Positions 1 through 11,888 are shown, counted from the first letter of the stretch. The stretch is DNA of 64,000 bases from Aldrovandia affinis (GCA_029706075.1 JAINUG010000049.1:919918-983917); one strand, 5' to 3'. Made by a program: numbers and translations. The notes: generated from the letters alone by a model not told the origin.

Positions 1-261
1 CTTATTTAAATGGTAAATCTTTAAATAGTGTTCTTAATGCTGGAAAATCAAGCCAGTTTGAAAAAAGAAAAAAAAAAAATTTGATTTTCAACTTCTATTT
101 TACTTTCATTCGTAGAAACGAGGCAGAATGGAAAGTTGTGTAACGAACTCGGGATCTGACTCTTTCTCCTCTCTTATATCTCCTCCATACCTTTTCCTCA
201 CCTCCGTGTCCTTCTGCTACCCTTTTCAACCCCCCTAATTTCACTCCTCTCCCGCTCTCAG
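1..261 (+). other. End of the last zdhhc24 intron
   Basis: AT-rich, with a poly-A run near 65-80, ending in a long pyrimidine-rich stretch and AG just before the exon at 262. I see no other feature. Confidence 0.7.
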
Positions 262-569
262 GGCAAGTGACCGCTCGGGCCTTTGCCTTCGCCTTCATCG
301 CGGACACGTGCGTGGTCGGCTTCCTGCTGGTGGCAGGCTTCCTCTTTTTCCACATAGGCCTGATGCTTAGGGGCCAAACCACTCGGGAGTGGTACTCCAG
401 TCGACGGCCCTACAATCTCGGTTTGCTGGATAATGTGCGGGAGTGCCTCGGCCCGCGCTGGTACCTGTGCTGGCTCAGCCCTCTCATCCCCTCCCCGCTC
501 CCCGGAGACGGCATTCACTTCCGGGTTACCGGGTCACTGGAGCCTGCCGGCAGCGCCGTTTCATTGTAA
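262..569 (+). CDS. zdhhc24: ZDHHC24 palmitoyltransferase, last coding exon (partial gene)
   Basis: Terminal exon of a DHHC-family protein S-acyltransferase, a multipass membrane enzyme that transfers palmitate to cysteines of target proteins. A pyrimidine-rich acceptor ends in AG at 260-261. The frame then runs about 101 codons to a TAA at 567-569. The exon encodes a hydrophobic segment (FIADTCVVGFLLVAG onward, the last membrane span), then RGQTTREW, which carries the TTxE motif placed after the last span in DHHC enzymes, then a tail with LGPRW and SPLPGDGI. As I recall human ZDHHC24, these match its C-terminal third almost block for block. The catalytic DHHC-Cys domain lies in earlier exons left of the window, so activity cannot be judged. 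The upstream intron is phase 1 (two bases complete the first codon). Nothing is broken in this exon. Confidence 0.92.
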
Positions 570-1092
570 TCCAAGGTATCAGGCCATCGGTCAAAACCCA
601 GTGGTGTCTGCAGCTGTCTTAAGGGACAGTAATTACCCTTACCCCCATCCTCTCCTGTGGGGCTAACCTTCACCTTCGGATAAAGGAACAGTTTATGGTT
701 TTGAAAGAAATTTATATTTTGTTGGTTTTCAGATGGACATGTATTATTAATATTATTTTAATACTTGCATGCTGCAGTCCTCTACCCCAGAACAGCCTTG
801 GGGTTGTCTATATTTTAATGTGGTACTAGTTCTGCATAAAGGTTTGTCTCTTTCTACTTGAGTCTAGTCTGCTTGTGTGCCGACCACCAAATAGCTGGTT
901 GATGATTGGACAGGGGATGTTGTTCAGATAACTGTTTTGTGCCTGTAATTAATTAATCAGACATTAGTTTCATGGTCTTTTTTGTTTTTGTTTGACAAGA
1001 TTTCAGTTTTTGTGACATGTATGAAGGTTTTTGCAATCCAGCAGTGGCCCTTATCTTTTGTTCAGTGAATAACCATGACATTACGTCACAGT

Positions 1093-1127
1093 CATTTAGC
1101 AGATGCTTTTATGCTGAGCGATTTACA
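1093..1127 (-). repeat. L2/SINE 3'-tail fragment
   Basis: A degenerate copy of the tail (TTTAGCAGA, then TTTTAT, then GCGA and TTACA) that also ends the L2 LINE at 35.3 kb and the SINEs near 45 and 51 kb. The antisense orientation is inferred from those copies. Confidence 0.55.
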
Positions 1128-1989
1128 AAATGAATTCCATACATGCTTTCAGAGGATACAAAGTGTGTTTGCAATTTCACTTTCACCCATCAGAGCTGCC
1201 TCCATGTCTGGGTGTGGGGTGTTATACAAGGTGTGTTGTACGCGGTTGTAAATATCCCACTGTATTCTGTATTGCACTGAATTTTTGTCTATTGGTTTCA
1301 TTTTATAAGGGACAGGTTCAGCTCTGTAAAAAAAAAAAAGTCATTATTTTGTTCCTTTTCTATGTGAGTTTTGGAATAGGCCTAGCAGTTAAACACTGAA
1401 CACATTTGTAAATGAAGGAGTCGCCAGACATGCTGAAGCCTAACCACTGCAGGTTGTTTTTTAACTTGCTCTTGTTTGCGTTGAACAGAACTTCCCTGAG
1501 TGACTCAGTATCAGTGCAGTATACAAGTACAGTGCCATAGTGAGATGTCCAAACACCTGCAATGAAAAGTGAACACTAGTATATTTAAATTTGTTTGCAA
1601 AATCAATGTTTGTCAACAGCGCATGAGATTCTCACATTGAAATGTGTTGCCAGTTGTTTTAGCTTCTAAAGCATACAGTTCTTTGGCATGGGCATAGTTT
1701 AGCAGTGTTCGAGAACCTTCATGTGTAGCAGCAGAGTATTGCACCATGGTCCACTGGCTGCTGATTTGAAACACTAAGGCTTGTGTTCTAGAGTCTGAAT
1801 GTAGAAGAATGCAATGGCACTACTGCATCTAAGCTCTCCTAGAGCTGAGACCAGAGTCAAACCTGCTCAGGCTCCAGCTTGACTGCTACATTGAACGTTG
1901 GGCTCGGAGAGCACGGTAGGGTTTGAGGTGTTTTGTTTTGACACTTACACTCGTTCCATCACCGACCTTGGGGATTGTTGCTTGAAATG

Positions 1990-1995
1990 AATAAA
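1990..1995 (+). promoter_or_regulatory. Candidate proximal poly(A) signal of zdhhc24
   Basis: AATAAA, followed by TA-rich rather than clearly GT-rich sequence, so it is weaker than the one at 2749. Confidence 0.3.
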
Positions 1996-2346
1996 CTTTC
2001 ATATATAAGAAAATTCATATATATATATATATATATTCTACTTGATTTGTGCCATCCCCAACCCTTTTCCCCCACTTTAATTTTCCTGTTCTTTCAAATA
2101 GGTGAGGAGTGAAATCAAATTAGTTGTGCATACTAAAATGGTAATGGTTATACTATTTTATAATAGTTTATAATGAATGGTCTCAGTGCTGAATGATGCA
2201 TTTTCCTGAAACGGCTGCATTCTACATGAATCCTCATGTGTTGTGCAGGTTATTCTGTGGTGCAACTGATCTTGACTCTCCACAAATTGTATGAGCCACC
2301 TGTTTACGTTTGTGCCGCGTGTGGAGAAGAACAGTGGCTGTTGTTT

Positions 2347-2552
<206 letters not shown>

Positions 2553-2748
2553 TATGAAGTGGGATAATCTGATGCCCTTTGTCTTTTTAATGGTGTATCT
2601 CAGTATATTCCTTAAAATGGATGGATATATTTTTTGTTTAATATTTTTGTTTCCATCCGGCACTTGGATTAAGCAATGTTGCCTATTTTACACTTCAGTG
2701 CAAAATGCTGTCTTTGTTGTTCTTTGATTTGCTTGTTGGGGAGATTTT

Positions 2749-2754
2749 AATAAA
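2749..2754 (+). promoter_or_regulatory. Candidate distal poly(A) signal of zdhhc24
   Basis: AATAAA in a T-rich context. The downstream sequence is rich in TG and GTGT, as expected of a cleavage-stimulating element. This is the best candidate for the end of the zdhhc24 transcript. Confidence 0.5.
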
Positions 2755-5700
2755 ATGGTTTAAATACTTGTACTGCCGTAGTGTAGTATTGTCTGTGGGC
2801 ATGTAATGTGAATGTGTTGTACATGTACTGAACATCAATAACAAGAAATATTTGGATTTTTAGAAAGATAGTTTAAAATTGAACACATTTTTGTATATGT
2901 TCTTTTCCTCTCAGTTTTACTACATGACTATTTTGGGCTGACCATCATAGGCTCATAATTTTGGCTGTTGCATAAGCACTTCCTCAGAGGTGCTCATGAT
3001 GACAGATGAAGATGTGATCATATTTGTTCAATTTGTTGAGAAAGAAAAATGCTCATGTTGACAGTGAACGTACTATTGGTGTGCTGGAGGCTAAGCTAAG
3101 TGAACGCACTTTGTGTTAACAGCCAGAAACTTTTAATGCTAGCAAGACAGCCAAAGCAGTCTATCATCGCCCGCAATGTGGAAAATAGCCAGTCCCAAAA
3201 CCCCATCAAGATTGAGGCATTGTGCTCCATTTATCAAATAGTTTGCACTCTGCCAGTTCCACTGTATCAGACTGTCCAGGTCACAAGAACCGCACATTAG
3301 CGGGTCAGTCATCAGTTGTAATTTGTACACCAGACAACCACACAGGCCCATTGCTTACCGACGTTTAGAGAAGCTTGCCTGGTATAAGGCATGCACACCG
3401 TTACACTGCTTCTCACTGTAGCCACGTGCTATTTGCCTTTGACCTTCACAGTAATCCCTGTTAGCCAACACAGCCAATGACAAATGTTACTGTGTGCCAT
3501 GCCAATTCAATAAAAATGTAATTGCCTCTGCTACAAAAAAATATGTTGCCCTTTTCCCATTTTTATATATTGTAGGGATGTGTTCGATTGCTGGCTGTTG
3601 ACACCCAAGACCGCTAATGACAGCGCACTGGCTTTATCCAGCCTCCAACGTTCAGGTGGCATGGCATTGTTCTTTTAAATGGGGCTTATTGGTTCACTTA
3701 TGCCTTTTTCTGTATTGATTTCCATCAAGATTAACACCTCTCCGACTAATGAGATGATGCAGTGCTTATACTACAGTGAACTTCACCTGAGAGTATCGTT
3801 GCCAGACACGAATAATCTGTTAATAAAATTGATGCCAAAAGCATAGTCAATATCCCAAATCTAAATAGTTTATCTAATTTAGGGTTCAATAATTGACTCC
3901 ATTTATTTGGGAACCATGTATATGGTTTATTGATATAGACTTAATAAGGTACAACCTCCTGAGGATTTTATAATACATACGTTCATACATTGTAACTCAA
4001 TTATAAACCAGTTTAATTAGAAAAATAAGTCTCTTTGAACGCATTGTATTTGATAGCTTTCTATAACTAGCGTCTGAAAACAATTATATTTATGAGCAAG
4101 TCAGGAGTGGATGGTTAGGTCTGTTAAACACTGATTTGAAAAAAGAACACCCCTGGTCTGGTGTCTGGTCAATAGCAGGGGATAATCAAGGGAAATATAT
4201 TCGCAGTCGTCCACAAGAGGGCATAATTATCAAGACTATGCTTATTTCATTGTCACACAAAAAAAAACCCGGCTAAACCTAATCTATTCGGTTATGACTG
4301 GTAAAGGAGAGCAAGATACAAACCATGAATCGCCCCTTGTTAATCGATGATTCCGTTCTAGCAGACGAATAAATGTATGTAACTGCGTTTCATTCATAAA
4401 ATAGATCTTGGTACAGCTAAATTAGACTCATCTCATTTCTTGTCACTCACTGTCGGGCCCAAGTGCTTCACTTTTATAAGATTTGAGAATTATAGGCTAC
4501 AATACCCATTGTTTTATCTGTGCGAAATAAATGTCATTTTGTTTTATGTTTTGTATTTTTGAAAAGGTAACGAGACACGTCCCAGTAGTCCTATTTAAAC
4601 GTTTCCATCCTTATTTCGATTTCAAGTGATGTAAGCCTACTGGCAACGGCGAATTTAGTAAACAAATGACTTAGTCCAAGAATGTTGATGGAGACACGAA
4701 CGCTTCCGATCGATTGGTCCGGGTCTGACCCTTGGTCGAATCCTTACCTTTGCCAATAATTTGCCAAAGGAATTTATAATGTCGTGAGCATGTGCTTGGC
4801 TGTTTGCGGTGAGGTAATGAGCCGGCCATATGGTCATGTTTAAACAGGGGCAGCTGCTGACACGCCACCCCATTGTGTGCGTAAAAAGGACAAAAAAAAC
4901 GATGATGAGTCGTTGAATTATTATACAGCCGTATCTTACTCGGCATCACTCTGTGCATCTGAGGCCAGCGGCACACGCGCCCCATTGTATTGTTCGGTAT
5001 AGGCAGGCGGGAGCCCCCTGTTCCAACGCACCCCTTCCTCTCTGAAGCTGATGGACAGTTGGTTGATCCTTTGTCTTGCAACATCCCTCCACAAACTGAG
5101 CACCGCCACCCCCTTGTACATATGACCCCTTGGCACATTCCGCCAGGCGGTCAGTATGCTTAGTGATACATAATACCAGCCGCGGTTTCAAAGAAGAGAC
5201 ATCATTTAGCGACAGCGTCGTCATAATACGTGCTTAAGAACGGGTCACGAAGTTTCTAAAAAACGACATAGGCCTACTTGTGTGATTTTCAAACGTTCAC
5301 GTTAACACGACACCCGATTTAAAATGAACCCGTGACATTTGCCAAAGTTTGCCCTAAAGTATTATACTTATAGCCCCTTGCGATTAACCATTAATACAAC
5401 AGCGCAAAATCACGCAAAAACATTTCCAAATTAGAAAGATGTTAGAGACTGTCGCAGGTTCAAGCGAGAAAACGACGACAGTCATTCGATCCTCTTTCAG
5501 CCCAGCTGCCAGCGCATCTGCTCCGGGTCTGCGGGGTGAAAAGCTTCCCTTTCGGGCAAAGTGCGTGGAGAGAGTGATCGGGCTCTGTGGGCGAGGCCCA
5601 CCGCCCGCCTTCCCCCAGGGACTCTGGTCTACGTAGCCCATCTGAAAACAACCTCTCTCCCAGCTCCTCTGAAAGCGACAGAAAACCGTTTGAAAACCCA

Positions 5701-5803
5701 TCATCCTCGGAGTCCCTGGAGTCTGTGCGGGCATCTGTCCCAGGTTCCTTAGCTCGTTGAGTGAAACGGTCCACTCGCATGTTTATTGGGAAATCAATGT
5801 TTG

Positions 5804-5845
5804 TTATTATTATTATTAATAATAATAATAATAAGAAGAAGAAGA
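5804..5845 (+). repeat. (ATT)n/(AAT)n/(AAG)n compound microsatellite
   Basis: ATT repeats run into AAT and then AAG repeats. The ATT and AAT parts are self-complementary. Confidence 0.9.
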
Positions 5846-6384
5846 CAAATTAGGCTACATGCACCACTGCAGAATAACATTGTTATTTGCATAATTGTTA
5901 ATTCGATGAAATTGCTTTTAATTTATTGGGAACACTAAACACACTGTTGATAAGAGTCTGGCTTGACTAAACTGATTTAGCTAATAAATATTTTTCAAAA
6001 ACTGAAATAATTATCAGTTAGTGTTCACAATGTTAACTTACATTTGAGTAGAGGTTTCTTGCCATAGTGCACCCCCAACCCTTACCCTAAGAGATAGGGA
6101 CCCATTCAGGCTCATACCTGCATAGTATGTAACTTCATTCCATCAGAGGTATAATTGGAGCAGGGAAAGTGGAATTGACATTTTGGCTCCTCTCTGTCAA
6201 CTAGTAATTATGGTTAAAATGAAGTGATTGCATGACTTAAATAATGTCTCCAATTAAAGCATCCAGCACTCAAGTGGATTAAAGACCAAATGCATATGGT
6301 GCCTCAGGGGCCTGAGCTTGGTCCCCCTCTGGGTCAAACGATTGATCAAAGATGGAGAATAATAACACTTCAGTGAAGCAGTGG

Positions 6385-6650
6385 TGGGAGGGTGGCTTTC
6401 GTCCGCCTACGTGGACGTCGTCACGGCCACCAGCAGCAGCTCATTGAACCCTTTTGTGCGGACGAAGGGGCTGAAGATCTCACTTCTGCCCTCCGACCCT
6501 TACACCTTCGCTGGCCACAGTCAAGGTCAGTGGGGCTTCCAGCTGGCAGCTCCTGGATCCTGGAGAGGTGCACCTCTCTCTCGCACACAACTCTCTCCGT
6601 GGGGTTCTGCCAGGTCAGGAGCAGCCCCATTTGGACACCTCTGAACCCCG
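6385..6650 (+). other. GC-rich open segment, unidentified
   Basis: A stretch of about 265 bp, distinctly more GC-rich than its flanks, with all three forward frames partly open. One frame gives 87 residues beginning MVGGWLSSAYVDVV and another gives 89. I do not recognise a domain in either. There is no clear acceptor and donor pair. It could be a relic exon, a retroposed fragment or a regulatory island. Confidence 0.25.
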
Positions 6651-6957
6651 TCCTTAATTAAAAGAAACAAAAATATCTAGAAAGTTGATATTAGTTGACA
6701 TAATGGAGAGCATTACCCTGACTCTCTTTGGGGTGCTGCTCTCTTACTTATAACACTCCTTTGTATGTGTGTTGTTGGCTGAGCTTATTGTTGTTGTTGT
6801 TTTTAATAACTTTATTATCTAATGCTTGTCAATTTATCTGACAAGTTGGCAGAGTCTAGCACTCTTGCACCATACTGTCTGTCTCTTAGGGTTATAATTC
6901 CCCCCTCTATGGTAGCACTGCGCTTTGATTCCTGATCGAAACGCCCGTGTTCATGAT

Positions 6958-7002
6958 GTCTGGATAAGTGTCTGCCAAATGGCGGTAACGTAACGTAACG
7001 TA
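6958..7002 (+). repeat. L2-type 3' tail with TAACG repeats
   Basis: TGGATAAGTGTCTGCCAAATGGCGG is the sense-strand version of the tail shared by the L2 and SINE copies here. It is followed by four TAACG-like pentamers, resembling the short terminal tandem repeats of L2-clade LINEs. Confidence 0.55.
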
Positions 7003-9396
7003 ATGACGCCACAGCTATGAATCTAAATGTCTCTAAAAATCTAGATATCTCTCTGCTAATTTTCATGTGATTGGCTAGTTATGTGTTTATTACTGTGCAG
7101 GCTATAGAGGTATAGCTGATACAGCTGAACGTTATTTATGAAGTTTAGCCTAGATTACTTGCTAATTACATCAGAGATACGGAGCATCCAGACAGAAATT
7201 GAATAGCCATAATAATATTGTCCAAGCCTTTGTTCGTTGTATGGCTAATTTATTTGCATTCTCGTTCTTCCACTTTCTCACATGTTTCAATAGATAGGCT
7301 ATATTTTTGAGGTGCAGGATGTGTCTGGTGCAACTTGTCTCGTGCTGAAAAAGGGAAGTCTTTGTTTCCCTGCCTTAATGCAATATCGCTATCCAATTCT
7401 CGCCTGTACCTGCCCACTTGTCTTGTCGAAAGAATATTTAACTAAATTCTTAGTGAGTTTCCCCACATTTAATAGTGATTTAAGCACCATGTAAATTGTT
7501 TCTATACATTTCCCCGGGACTGGGATAAACAACGTCTGACATCATTTCAAAAAATGAATATATTCTAGTTTACACTTTGATTATTAATTCAGCGAACCCC
7601 CGCCCATCCCGTTATTTTTGAGGTAACAATAATGCATGAGTTTACACATAAACTAGGCTACATAAAGGTAAAAAAAACGTCCCACGTGTCTTAATTGCGT
7701 GTCCTGTTGCAGTCTCTTGAACTCCTTGTAACAACAATGTAATACTTCAACACAAAATTGCTAGGATAAAAAGTAAAAACGGCTCCCAGTGTTTTCTGTC
7801 AAGAAATAGATTAACGAAACGCGCCATGTCGTCTCATTAAATCGCATGCTCGTGGTATTGAATAAGAGCGATACTGTACTCCTGGTATAGGCTAGGTGGA
7901 TGGCAGGGAGTGAGGGAGAGAGTATTGGATGTGGTGCATGAAGACGGAGACACAAAGAAAGAGAAAGTCTTGAAGAATTCGAGGCCGTGTCCCGGCAGGT
8001 GCAAGCGGACGCATTCCTGGCTGTAAGCTGCTGATTATCAAAGGAATTCCAGCGCAAGCGAAGACAGGCTGCGACAGACCCCTCAACCGCAGCTTTCTCC
8101 GCACCCCCGCACCCCGTTTCTCTCTCAACCATCCTAACTACCCCCAGTCCCCGTGGCGTCCACCAGCCCATTCACGAAAGCGACGGGGACAATTAAGTCA
8201 GTAAAAGAGAGGGGAGGAGGGGACAGGCAGCTGGCGAACAGAATCCAAGATAAAACCCGCAGATTATGAAACAAACATAAAGCCAACGAAACAAACTGTA
8301 AAGATTGCCCCGCTGTTCCCGAGGTGAAAAGAATATGGGGCCGGTACTACGTGTCTGATTGTCTGTGTATACGTTCTCACTACTTTCAATAACAGGTTTG
8401 CTACCCAAATTACACATTGCAATTATAAAGTAGCCTATTATTAATTTATTTATTCCATGTGTAGCTAAAAACAATTTCACACGAAATATAGACTGAACAC
8501 ACACATTTGCAGTGCAGTGCGACGAGAATAGGGTTGAGCCTTTAAATTCTGAAGTTTTGTTTTAATAATCTCGTATTATATAGCCTAGCTAATAACTTTT
8601 AATTACACGATTTGAAAACATACATTAATATCATAATATCAGTGTTGAATAATTTCACTATTTCAAAGCCTTTTCGATTGTATTTATTCGTTTAATCGTT
8701 TTTGCTTGTGTCAGGTAATTGATAATAGTGTTAATGTAATTAAAGCCGCTAACTGCTGCTTGCGCAGCGCACCAAGAGCGGCACGTGCTTGGTGACAGGT
8801 GTGCGTCAGAGAGCGCCTCGCTGTGCTAGGTAAAGAGGCCTCAGTTGTTCACTGTATAATAATAATAATAATAACAGACCAACGGGACTACTGGGCCGGT
8901 CGCACGGCAGGTGGAGATGTGCACACGGTGCACGAACAGAAAGCAGACGTATTGCGCAGCAACATTCAATAGCCTATTCGACAGCTATTCTCGAGGAAAT
9001 GAATGCCAGCCAACTATTACAGGGCACGGACTCTCACCGGGCTTTCGCGACTGAATTGAACTGCTATTTTCACATCTGTCTCGTGCTTGTATTGAACAAT
9101 CAACAACAATCATGCAAACATCACAAACGTTCAAACCAACTGGATAACGTATTTATATAACGTAGCTATATAAACTAAAATGGTTAATTTTCCAGAATGT
9201 TTTCTACTATCTATGTATTACAGTAACTGTAAAGTGTACTACAACTTTTTAAAACTACCTTTATAATAGTGCTAAAAATATCCCGAGCCAGGGGTTTGGA
9301 AATATACGTGGCAGCCGAACTGGGTTTAATATCTTATCTAAGTAGGCTAAGCCCCCTTTTCGGCAGTAATCACACAGGTCACGTTGCAGTTTATGT

Positions 9397-9402
9397 TTTA
9401 TT
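9397..9402 (-). promoter_or_regulatory. Candidate poly(A) signal of the insm gene
   Basis: On the minus strand this reads AATAAA, about 475 bases past the insm stop codon. It would give a 3'UTR of roughly 0.5 kb (about 9380-9874). That interval holds no other coding signal. Confidence 0.45.
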
Positions 9403-9874
9403 GCAGTAAATAAGCAAACACATGATAATACAAAAGTACAAAATTCGATTTGGTGATTTCATTCTAACACACACGCAACGTTCAAAACAAGAGCTCTCGC
9501 TGGACAGTTTGTTTTCAGCTTACGTACGTAATGAATGCATTTCAACCATACTATAAAAAGCAGCAAATAAGATCCGTACAAAAGGCCATAAATAAATAAA
9601 TATAATTTAACATGTATCCCCTTTGAGGAAAACATACGCAAAGACAAACACATACACAATACATTTATAAGGCTAAGAGGCTAGACAGATTTGGATGCTT
9701 AATTTATATTTACTTTTGTGTTAATAGGCAAATGTTTGTAAATGTCCCAAACACAACAGTACAAACTGAGAAAACAATCTCTGTGAAGACGCGAGGAAAG
9801 TTTTCGATTGAGGCAAAAGCAAGTGGAAGAATCTTCACAGTAATTTTGGTAACTCAGGAGTGTTTTTCCAGTTG

Positions 9875-11161
9875 TCAATCCGTAAGAGACAGTAAAATAA
9901 CCTGCCTGCTTTCCGTTGGGTGACATTTGTTGATGTGTCTCGTCAGGCCAGGTGAGGAGAAAAAATTCTCGCCACAGAATCTGCAAGGGTACACCTCGCC
10001 GACCCCAGTGACTGCTGCCGCGGCAGAGTCCTTCCCGAGGTACACAGGGCCAGATTCGATTGCGTTCGGTCTTGCCTTCTTCACTGTGGAATGTGTGCTC
10101 TTTTGCTGCAAACTGCTCGCCTGCCTGTTGTGTAGTGCCAGGTGTTTCCTCAAGTACGCTTGTCGCCTGAATTTCTTGCAACATTGCGGACAGTCGAACG
10201 TCATCTCCTCTTCGGAACCAGAGTCGGAGAGCTGCGGAGAAGGTGTGCTTGCTTCTCTGCTGTTAACCCCATGGCCCTGGGTGACTGGTAGATGGGCAGA
10301 CTGGGTGTCCTCGCGTTCGGGGGAGCTGCAGTTGGGATGCGCGCTCCTTGGCTTGTGCCAGCGCCGATGCGAAGCCAGGTTGGCTGGACAGCTGAAGACT
10401 TTATCGCATTCAGTGCAGCGGTACTCGACCCTAACTATTCGGGAGCACTTGTGCTGCGCTAAGGTTAGGGGGTCCGAGTATCGCTCCCTGCAGAGTTGGC
10501 AAATAAACTCTCCAAGGGGGCTGTTGGACCGCGGCTTGGCATCCTCATCTGGGCTTTCTTTGATCCGCAGCCCAAGGACTGGCGATGTAGTGACCTCATC
10601 CCGGTATACCTGTTTTTTCTCTGCAGGAGTGGAACTTGAGGGCTTCAGCTTTTTTGGGTTCGCATGCTTGGCTTTGGTGTTTGAGGAGGCGGGTCGCTTC
10701 ACAGCGGCAGCAACTGACGCGCTGCACATGGAACCCAGTTTTGTGGTCATTTCTGCCAAAGAGGGAATGAAAGTCATTGGTGAACCGTTAATGGTCAGGC
10801 TTGGTTCTGGAAAGGATTCAGCTTGAACGGGAGAGCTGGAGTTACGCTTTCGGTCAAGGCAGTCCCCCGAAGGACAGTGCTGGGGGTACTCTGCGATTGC
10901 AGGCCGGTTTGGACTCAGGGCCGGAGCGCATTGAGCTTCGGGCATTCCTCCAAATCTCACCCTACTCTGTATGCTTTGAAGGTAGCTGCTGCAAACGGAT
11001 GACAAGGTCGCGGTGCTGCCCTGTGTTCTGTCTGTAGTGAAAGGCATGGTTGAGGCAAAGACGGGTTCTTGGAAACTTTGCGATGACGAACAATCCTCTC
11101 TCACTCTGTAGGAGACGGCACCAGCCTTTCTACTGCGCTTTACCAAAAAACCCCGTGGCAT
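9875..11161 (-). CDS. insm1: INSM-family zinc-finger transcriptional repressor (single exon)
   Basis: Intronless 428-residue protein of the insulinoma-associated family, nuclear repressors that drive neuroendocrine and neuronal progenitor differentiation. The chosen ATG (11161) begins MPRGFLVKRSRK, the SNAG motif that recruits LSD1/CoREST-type corepressors and must be N-terminal. The open frame continues 81 codons upstream without family similarity. DEVTTSPVLGLRIKE lies near 188-202, followed by EFICQLC. C2H2-type fingers: 221-239 (C221, C224, H237, C239), 249-269, 324-344 and 393-414, ending in the hallmark GLTRHINKCHP block. Lysine-rich nuclear-localisation-like sequence is near 163-183. 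Human INSM1 is about 510 residues with five fingers; the fourth appears absent here. Finger residues mix INSM1-like and INSM2-like states, so the exact paralogue is uncertain. The family call is firm. Confidence 0.93.
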   Translation of the reverse strand: MPRGFLVKRSRKAGAVSYRVREDCSSSQSFQEPVFASTMPFTTDRTQGSTATLSSVCSSYLQSIQSRVRFGGMPEAQCAPALSPNRPAIAEYPQHCPSGDCLDRKRNSSSPVQAESFPEPSLTINGSPMTFIPSLAEMTTKLGSMCSASVAAAVKRPASSNTKAKHANPKKLKPSSSTPAEKKQVYRDEVTTSPVLGLRIKESPDEDAKPRSNSPLGEFICQLCRERYSDPLTLAQHKCSRIVRVEYRCTECDKVFSCPANLASHRRWHKPRSAHPNCSSPEREDTQSAHLPVTQGHGVNSREASTPSPQLSDSGSEEEMTFDCPQCCKKFRRQAYLRKHLALHNRQASSLQQKSTHSTVKKARPNAIESGPVYLGKDSAAAAVTGVGEVYPCRFCGENFFSSPGLTRHINKCHPTESRQVILLSLTD

Positions 11162-11336
11162 TGTGATTGTTAATATTCCTCGTACGAAACAATTCAATAT
11201 AAGACTTGCAAACGAATTCTCTCCGCAACGTAACGCAAAACAGCAGCTCTCGATTGCTTTCAAACTATAAATCTGCTCTATACCTTTGCTCAGACGCGCC
11301 TCCAAACTCCGACTGACTCTTCCTACCTCGTCTGGT

Positions 11337-11345
11337 CTTTTTAAA
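11337..11345 (-). promoter_or_regulatory. TATA-like box of the insm gene
   Basis: The minus strand reads CTTTAAAAAG about 180 bases upstream of the insm ATG. A start site 25-30 bases downstream (near 11310) would give a 5'UTR of about 150 bases. It lies in a GC-rich promoter-like stretch. Position and sequence are suggestive only. Confidence 0.35.
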
Positions 11346-11379
11346 GGCGCTGTGTGCTCATTGTGCGCCCGAGGGAACG

Positions 11380-11386
11380 CAGATGG
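11380..11386 (+). promoter_or_regulatory. E-box CAGATGG upstream of insm
   Basis: CAGATGG is a neurogenic bHLH-type E-box, about 40 bases upstream of the TATA-like element. Mammalian INSM1 is known to be activated by NeuroD1 and Neurogenin3 through promoter E-boxes. Use of this one is inferred. Confidence 0.35.
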
Positions 11387-11455
11387 CTGCGGCCCAAGCG
11401 CCAATAGTGGCGGCAGGCAACCTGATCCACCCGGGGTCTCGGGGGAGTGGAGCGG

Positions 11456-11461
11456 CAGATG
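11456..11461 (+). promoter_or_regulatory. Second E-box CAGATG upstream of insm
   Basis: The same CAGATG core, 76 bases further upstream and in the same orientation. The pair makes a bHLH-controlled promoter more plausible than a single hexamer would. Confidence 0.3.
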
Positions 11462-11830
11462 TCAGTCCCCCCCTCTCCCGCCATACCCCCCACTCCCTGA
11501 CGCGTGGTCCCTCATCATTATGTAGATTGGGCAATGCCACACGCCAAGCTTCTCCTGCTTTTGTTCGCCCGCTCTCCTCCGGGACTTCATTCAGCACACA
11601 CGTGCCGTATCTTTGTCTCCATTCAACAGGGAACAGAATGGAAAGAGGGGAAAAGTGTACGTGTGTGACGAGGAGGGTCGAGGGGCCGTGGAAGTAGGGA
11701 GTGCGCAATGGGGGAGGGAGACCATCGTATACAGTAGGTGTGCCAGAAGAGGGGGGTCCCCAACGAATCTCCGAAATATTAAGATGGATAAAAAAGTTTA
11801 AAATTCCAGCTCCACCAGTCTAGCCCCCCT

Positions 11831-11834
<4 letters not shown>

Positions 11835-11865
<31 letters not shown>

Positions 11866-11888
11866 TACACATACACATACACACACAC
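11835..11888 (+). repeat. (CT)n/(CA)n microsatellite
   Basis: CTCTCTCT, then CACACA and ACATACAC units, about 0.7 kb upstream of the insm start codon. Confidence 0.9.

Larger units (their letters stand above)
2773..9370. other. Intergenic region between zdhhc24 and the insm gene
   Basis: No recognisable gene. The stretch is AT-rich, with three more GC-rich islands near 4.65-5.2 kb, 5.43-5.75 kb and 6.38-6.65 kb, and another at about 7.9-8.2 kb. Their open frames match no family I know. Because the insm gene reads toward this region, parts of it could be downstream regulatory DNA. A third AATAAA occurs at 3509-3514. TAGGCCTA-like words become frequent from about 5.2 kb. Confidence 0.5.

Noticed and set aside
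4671-5224. Several overlapping minus-strand frames up to 155 residues
   Set aside because: Cysteine-rich mixed sequence with no known family and no frame clearly preferred; probably chance openness in a GC-rich patch.
11162-11404. An 81-residue N-terminal extension of the insm frame
   Set aside because: The SNAG motif starting MPRGFL must be at the N-terminus to work and is preceded by non-conserved sequence, so translation is placed at 11161.
11588-11606. TTCAGCACACACGTGCC as a possible REST/NRSF site
   Set aside because: Only the left half of the RE1 consensus fits; the right half (GGACAG) is absent.
11358-11708. Frames on both strands upstream of insm
   Set aside because: They lie in the GC-rich promoter region, overlap each other and show no family similarity.
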